NCBI GenBank assembly: GCA_964548225.1
Contig: CAZJQP010000060.1
Location: 1 to 33,057, forward strand
From: CALMEH01 sp964548225
Lineage (GTDB): Bacteria; Acidobacteriota; Blastocatellia; Pyrinomonadales; Pyrinomonadaceae
Direction: 5' to 3'
DNA: 33,057 nucleotides
Shown in pieces: positions 29,018 to 33,057 of this stretch; position 1 is the stretch's first letter; each line of letters begins with the position of its first letter. The notes below the pieces were generated by a model, which searched no databases, was not told where the DNA came from, and saw only the letters and a program-made list of their open reading frames with translations. The position numbers and the translations under genes were made by a program.

Positions 29018-30139
29018 ATGCAATTAGAAACTATCAAAACGCCGTCGTTAATTGTGGATTTTCAAAGAATGACGCGCAACGCCGAACGAATTACGGCGCG
29101 TGCGAAAGATTTAAAGGTGAATCTTCGTCCGCACGTTAAAACGCACAAATGCGCGGAGATTGCGCGGTTGCAAGTTGAAAATAATTTTGGCGGAATTATG
29201 GTTTCGACTTTGGCGGAAGCACATTTTTTTGCCAAACAAGGTTTTATAGATATAACTTACGGTGTGCCGATTGAATGCGGAAAATTTGCCGAAGCAATTG
29301 AATTTTCTCGTAAAATCGAAAGATTTTCAGTTTTAACCGACGATGCCGAAACAGTTGAAGAATTAAACCGAAAAGCAAAAACTGAAGACGCAAAAATCAA
29401 TGTTTTTCTGAAAGTTGATGTTGGTTATCATCGTTGCGGAATCGAACCGCACAAAATAGAAGCCGTCGAAATTTCGCGGCAAATAAGCGATTCTCCGAAC
29501 TTGATGTTTGCCGGAATTCTGACGCACGCCGGACATTCTTATCACGCCGAAACGCCCGAAAAATTGCTTGCCGTCGCGCACGAAGAACGCAATTTGATGC
29601 GAAATTTCGCAGAAAAACTTCGCGCAGAAAGTTTAGAAGTTCCGACCGTGAGCATCGGTTCGACACCGACTTTTTCGGCGATTGACAATTTGGACGGAAT
29701 AACCGAATTTCGCGCCGGAAATTATATCTTTTTCGATGCTTTTCAGGCTGGATTGGGAAGTTGCAGTTTTGAAGATTGTGCTTTAACGGTTCTTGCGGCA
29801 ATCGTTCATCGGGACATTGCACGGCAAAAAATTGTCGTTGACGCAGGTGCAATCGCGCTTTCAAAAGATCGCGGCGCAGTCGAATTCGATAAAAATTGCG
29901 GCTACGGTCGCGTATATGATTTGGAAGAAAATGATTTGAATTTGCGCGTCGAATCGCTCTCGCAAGAACACGGCGAAATATCGGTTTCGGATACGCAAGT
30001 TTTCAACAAATTAAAAGTCGGTTCACGTTTGCGGATTCTGGCAAATCATTCGTGCCTGACCGCCGCCCAACATTCGCATTATCACGTTCTCGATGAAGGA
30101 AAAATTATTGACCGTTGGGAAATAAATCGCGGCTGGTAA
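29018..30139 (+). CDS. PLP-dependent D-threonine aldolase / D-serine dehydratase family protein
   Basis: The 373-residue protein has the alanine-racemase-like barrel of fold type III: TPSLIVDFQRMTRN, then VNLRPHVKTHKCAEIARLQ with the probable PLP lysine (Lys41 in RPHVKTHK), VFLKVDVGYHRCGIE, GILTHAGHSYH, and TVSIGSTPTF, which binds the phosphate. The C-terminal beta domain carries NHSCLT (His344, Cys346), the metal ligand pair of the D-threonine aldolase/eukaryotic-type D-serine dehydratase group. It probably cleaves a D-beta-hydroxy amino acid in the cytoplasm. The exact substrate cannot be read from sequence. No strong Shine-Dalgarno sequence follows the hairpin. Confidence 0.85.
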   Translation: MQLETIKTPSLIVDFQRMTRNAERITARAKDLKVNLRPHVKTHKCAEIARLQVENNFGGIMVSTLAEAHFFAKQGFIDITYGVPIECGKFAEAIEFSRKIERFSVLTDDAETVEELNRKAKTEDAKINVFLKVDVGYHRCGIEPHKIEAVEISRQISDSPNLMFAGILTHAGHSYHAETPEKLLAVAHEERNLMRNFAEKLRAESLEVPTVSIGSTPTFSAIDNLDGITEFRAGNYIFFDAFQAGLGSCSFEDCALTVLAAIVHRDIARQKIVVDAGAIALSKDRGAVEFDKNCGYGRVYDLEENDLNLRVESLSQEHGEISVSDTQVFNKLKVGSRLRILANHSCLTAAQHSHYHVLDEGKIIDRWEINRGW

Positions 30140-30164
30140 ATTCTATTCATTCTTTACAAAAACG

Positions 30165-30204
30165 AAAAAAAATCGGCTGAAATCTCATTCCAGCCGATTT
30201 TTTT
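30165..30204. terminator. bidirectional intrinsic terminator
   Basis: A-run plus ATCGGCTG (30165-30179) pairs with CAGCCGAT plus T-run (30191-30204), with an 11-nt loop. A- and T-runs on the two sides let it serve both converging genes. Confidence 0.88.
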
Positions 30205-30216
30205 AGTAATTGGTAA

Positions 30217-31149
30217 TTATTTTCGGCTAAACCAAAACGGATAAAGATGGATATGCTGAAGCAATCCGCCGTTTTTATCAATCAGGTCAACGTCCATTAC
30301 CAATTCGTGTCTGCCGACAGGCACGTTGAATTCGGAATACGGCATAAAGATAGAAGCATCCTCATAGAGCGTATTGTCATAGCCCGGATTGATGGCGTAA
30401 TAGGCGACGACTTGTCCTTCGCGGTCATAATCGTTGCTCCGATAGGTTTGATTGCTCGTAAAAAGTTTCGTGTTATCTTTCTTTTGGAAATAGAAAGCAA
30501 TGTAACCTGTTTTGCCTTTCATATCGAAAACATTGGCTTTGATATGTGCAACCATTCCCAATTTTCCACCTTGACGCACGTCGTAATCAACCCACATATT
30601 GTCGAAGGTTGCCGACGGTTTTTTAGTGGTCGAACCGGGGTTATTGTAATCGAAATTATAATATGTCAAACGGGTAATCAAACCGCCTTGTTTGTAGATG
30701 ATGCTGGCATCAATCCGCAATTCATAATTTCCCGGATCTAAATCCAATTCATCATACGGCATAAAAATATCGTAATCTTCATAAACCGCCGGATTGTAAC
30801 CCGGAGTTACTTCACGATAAGCGGCAACCGTATCGTCTGCGCTGTTAAATTCGCCATTGCGGTCTTTTAACGCCGTGCCGTTGCGATATTGGAAATAAAG
30901 TGCCAGATAGCCGTCAACGCCTTTCATATTATAAAGTTTGAAAGCCGTATGAATTCGCATACCTTTTTTTCCGCCTTCGGTTACATTGTAATCAATCCAT
31001 ATTTTTTGAAACGTGGCATATGGTGTGTTTCTTTGAGCAGAAGTTTCCACCGTTGCTACCGTTACCAAAAATCCCAAGCAGAGCAAAACGGGAAAGATGT
31101 TTTGCTTTGCACTTCTAAAAACTTGCCAAAATTTTGATGCTATTTTCAT
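30217..31149 (-). CDS. exported protein with two copies of an unrecognised beta-rich domain
   Basis: The 310-residue protein starts with a signal peptide (hydrophobic 18-33, likely cut after TSAQ at 39). It then consists of two homologous units, about 45-169 and 180-310. Each follows the pattern ATF-x4-W(I/V)DY(N/D)V-x2-GGK-GM-x-(I/A)H, Y(L/I)A-YFQ, then a YEDxxIFMPY motif preceded by PGY, ending in an alternating hydrophobic strand pattern. I do not recognise the family. A beta-sandwich adhesion or scaffold domain is a guess. AGGAG lies about 7 nt before the start. It converges on the aldolase gene and shares its terminator. Confidence 0.75.
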   Translation of the reverse strand: MKIASKFWQVFRSAKQNIFPVLLCLGFLVTVATVETSAQRNTPYATFQKIWIDYNVTEGGKKGMRIHTAFKLYNMKGVDGYLALYFQYRNGTALKDRNGEFNSADDTVAAYREVTPGYNPAVYEDYDIFMPYDELDLDPGNYELRIDASIIYKQGGLITRLTYYNFDYNNPGSTTKKPSATFDNMWVDYDVRQGGKLGMVAHIKANVFDMKGKTGYIAFYFQKKDNTKLFTSNQTYRSNDYDREGQVVAYYAINPGYDNTLYEDASIFMPYSEFNVPVGRHELVMDVDLIDKNGGLLQHIHLYPFWFSRK

Positions 31150-31553
31150 TGTTATCTCCTAATTTTTCACTAAAAAAATTTTTAATTCAAGTTGAAATTA
31201 AAGTGTTTGTGTGTTCACTAATCTGTTCTACTTAAAATAGTTAAAACTGTGCTATCGGTATTGATGACGAAAAACTTTTGAGGGTTTGCAGAATAAAAAA
31301 TATTTTTCCGAAAAAAAAATCGGTAAATTGAGTTCGGTTTGACCGAAGCAAATAAAATATAACGATTTTTTTCAAAAAAATAAAGAAAAAACGAAATTTC
31401 TTAGAAAAAAAATTGAATAATTTTCTGAATATCTGCTAAATTAGCAATATCATACAAAAGCTGAAGATTTTTTGTAGTAGAAACGTGCGGAATAAAGCCC
31501 CGTATTGATATTTCACGGCGTTTCAAGATTTTAGAAAGTTTGAAAAAGTAATT
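31150..31553. other. AT-rich divergent intergenic region
   Basis: This 404-bp gap separates two divergent genes for exported proteins and must hold promoters for both, but no strong -35/-10 pair stands out. A perfect TTCGGT-TTG-ACCGAA hairpin lies at 31333-31347, and CCGA/TCGG pairs around A-runs occur near 31308-31324. No convincing reading frame and no heptad array are seen. Confidence 0.5.
31495..31520 (+). promoter_or_regulatory. second copy of the AAGCCCCG-N12-NCGGCG leader motif
   Basis: AAGCCCCG (31495-31502) and ACGGCG (31515-31520) have the same 12-nt spacing as at 23477-23502. TTT precedes the second word and TCAA follows it in both. It lies 34 nt upstream of the start of an exported protein gene. 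Confidence 0.35.
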
Positions 31554-32600
31554 ATGAAAAAAATGATTTACACCATCCGAAACATTAATGGCAAAAAAAC
31601 GGCTACTTTTTTTGCGTTGGTGATGTGTTTGATTTTGCTGACCGGAAGCGGGCTTCAGGTTTCGGCAAAGTCGTTTTTTAATGATATTTCTTGGTTTCTC
31701 GGACCGAGCGATCCTTTTGTTCAAAATTGGTCAAACACGGGATTGATCACAGCAAACAATGATTGGACGAATGTTCATTCGATTAATGGTTATTCGGGTG
31801 ATGGTTTAACGTCAACTCCGGGCGTTGACCCGCAGACGATTTTGGCGGATGGTTCAGGCACACCTTTGATGGTTCTCGCCAATCAATCTGATCCTAACAC
31901 TTTGCTGACGGGCGGCGTTGTTGAATTTGACGGAATCGCCAATCCGACGGTTGCGCTTCAGGGATCGGACACCGCAAGTGCGCCGCATCTTGCCATTCGG
32001 CTTAATTTCGGCGGCTGTCCGGTGAATAAATTTATCACCGTCGGCTACAAAGTCCGTGATATTGAGAGTTCTGCGGATAACGCTGTATCACAAGTTGCCC
32101 TTCAATACCGGCGCGGCACTTCGGGAAGTTATACAAATGTTCCACAGGCTTTTGTGGCAGATGCGACTGACGGCAACGCCGCAACAAAAGTTTCGACAAT
32201 TGTTACGACTCTGCCGCATTTCACGATTGACCCGAATCCCGACAACAATATTCTTTACCTTCGCATTATTACGGCAAACGCTGTCGGCAATGACGAATGG
32301 TTGGGCATTGACGACATCAACATCGGTTGTTTTGCGCCGCTCAATGCGACATCTTCAGTCAGCGGTCGCATTCTAATGCCGGATGGACAACCGTTGCCGG
32401 GAGCAATTGTTACGATGATAGACGAATACGGTCAAAGACAATTTTCGCGTTCAAATGCCTTCGGCAATTATTCATTCAATAATATAGACATCGGGGGCAT
32501 TGTTATTCTTAACGTCGCTTCAAAAAGATTTAATTTTGAATCGCGTGTCTTATCGGTTACTGAATCTGTCAGCAATGTTGATTTTCAAGGACAGTTTTAG
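31554..32600 (+). CDS. exported protein with C-terminal carboxypeptidase-regulatory-like domain
   Basis: The 348-residue product has a signal peptide (hydrophobic 18-33, cut near VSAKS). A central region (about 40-265) is rich in Asn/Thr/Gly and ends DEWLGIDDINIGC, which recalls exported beta-sandwich proteins. The C-terminal domain (267-348: VSGRILMPDGQPLPGAIVTMIDEYGQ, SNAFGNYSFNNID) is a Cna-B/carboxypeptidase-regulatory-like fold. Such domains are abundant in envelope proteins of Acidobacteriota and Bacteroidota. An alternative ATG lies three codons in. No Shine-Dalgarno sequence is clear. Function is unknown. Confidence 0.75.
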   Translation: MKKMIYTIRNINGKKTATFFALVMCLILLTGSGLQVSAKSFFNDISWFLGPSDPFVQNWSNTGLITANNDWTNVHSINGYSGDGLTSTPGVDPQTILADGSGTPLMVLANQSDPNTLLTGGVVEFDGIANPTVALQGSDTASAPHLAIRLNFGGCPVNKFITVGYKVRDIESSADNAVSQVALQYRRGTSGSYTNVPQAFVADATDGNAATKVSTIVTTLPHFTIDPNPDNNILYLRIITANAVGNDEWLGIDDINIGCFAPLNATSSVSGRILMPDGQPLPGAIVTMIDEYGQRQFSRSNAFGNYSFNNIDIGGIVILNVASKRFNFESRVLSVTESVSNVDFQGQF

Positions 32601-32627
32601 AAAGTAAAAAGCAAAAAATCAAAAATA

Positions 32628-32664
32628 AAAAAGCATTCGGTAATTTGCCGGATGCTTTTTTTTG
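32628..32664 (+). terminator. intrinsic terminator
   Basis: AAAAAAGCATTCGG (32628-32641) pairs with CCGGATGCTTTTTT (32649-32662) with one G-T pair and a 7-nt loop, followed by further T. It ends the gene at 32600. Confidence 0.88.
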
Positions 32665-32703
32665 ATTTGATGAAAACAGTTTGCCGCATTATTTGATTTT
32701 ATA

Positions 32704-32826
32704 TAGAGCAATTCTCAAGTAATTGAAAGACAAATGCGGAAACGCGCACGAAGTAAGCGTGAAAAAAACGCACACTTACTTCGTGCGTGTTTCTGCAAGT
32801 ATCGCTTTAACCTGAGAGTTGCTCTA
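32704..32826. mobile_element. MITE-like element with terminal inverted repeats and TA ends
   Basis: The ends TAGAGCAATTCTCA (32704-32717) and TGAGAGTTGCTCTA (32813-32826) are inverted repeats with one mismatch. The outermost TA could be the target duplication of a Tc1/IS630-type element. The centre is a 23-bp near-palindrome (32739-32761 with 32771-32793) around an A-rich loop. There is no reading frame, so it would be non-autonomous. Confidence 0.5.
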
Positions 32827-32904
32827 GTGTTGAAATATTAGAGATAAAGTCAGAAACAAGAGTGTTTCAAACGCTAAGAATCTGTTTAAAGCTCAGAGAT
32901 TGAA

Positions 32905-32991
32905 AAGATTTAACCACAAAAAGACACGAAATATCACGAAATAAGTCAGTAAATTTGTGATATTTTGTGTCTTTTTGTGGTTAAAAATCTT
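32905..32991. repeat. CACAAAAAGA-type hairpin near right edge
   Basis: Arms 32905-32942 and 32953-32991 are complementary over about 38 nt with few mismatches. The left arm repeats CACAAAAAGA CACGAAATAT CACGAAATAA with period 10. The words are similar to the secY-adk hairpin. The flanking stretches 32827-32904 and 32992-33057 show no gene or recognisable signal. Confidence 0.82.
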
Positions 32992-33057
32992 CAGCCACAC
33001 ATTATTAACCTCTGGTGCTAGTTTTTTAGAGCGCAAATTCAGCCATTGAAAGATGAA

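Overview
The window is a nearly complete bacterial S10-spc-alpha ribosomal protein superoperon followed by accB-accC-rpsO-pnp, and then an accessory segment of exported proteins, uvrA and repeats. Gene order from the left edge is the 3' end of tuf, rpsJ, rplC, rplD, rplW, rplB, rpsS, rplV, rpsC, rplP, rpmC, rpsQ, rplN, rplX, rplE, rpsN, rpsH, rplF, rplR, rpsE, rpmD, rplO, secY, adk, map, infA, rpmJ, rpsM, rpsK, rpsD, rpoA, rplQ, accB, accC, rpsO and pnp, all on the + strand. The organism looks like a moderate-to-low GC Gram-negative bacterium. A PEP-CTERM sorting signal, a carboxypeptidase-regulatory-like surface protein, an L17 with an insertion and this gene order would fit Acidobacteriota (Blastocatellia-like), but that is an inference that sequence inspection alone cannot prove.

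The striking feature is what lies between the genes. Instead of the usual overlaps, most junctions of the ribosomal operons hold a 65-105 bp spacer with one architecture. A short word of mostly 7 nt (sometimes 9) is repeated in tandem, and is then repeated in reverse complement, so the spacer folds into a long hairpin ending just before the next start codon. The word differs between junctions, although some words recur at distant junctions (TTCAAAG, TTCACTA and ACAAAGG types). Three stems are perfect over 26-30 bp. The same kind of heptad repeat also lies inside the uvrA reading frame. I see this family as the best candidate for an undescribed system. It resembles in kind the heptameric STRR repeats known from cyanobacteria, but here it is palindromic and intercistronic.

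Other regulatory structures are visible. One is a switch-like pair of competing helices before rpsD. Others are small hairpins before accB and a structured leader before rpsO with a strong but displaced Shine-Dalgarno sequence. Between rpsO and pnp lies a sigma70-type promoter, a structured stretch of about 130 nt and an intrinsic terminator, flanked on both sides by heptad hairpins.

Downstream of pnp (about 23.2-33.1 kb) the content is accessory: a PEP-CTERM protein, a PEGA/OmpA-like exported protein, a DUF1223 thioredoxin-like lipoprotein (- strand), uvrA, a PLP-dependent D-amino-acid lyase/aldolase, an exported protein built of two copies of one unrecognised domain (- strand), and an exported protein with a C-terminal Cna-B/carboxypeptidase-regulatory-like domain. 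A REP-like palindrome and a 123 bp MITE-like element also lie here. Several ribosomal proteins (L4, L22, S17) carry long low-complexity Glu/Lys/Ala tails.
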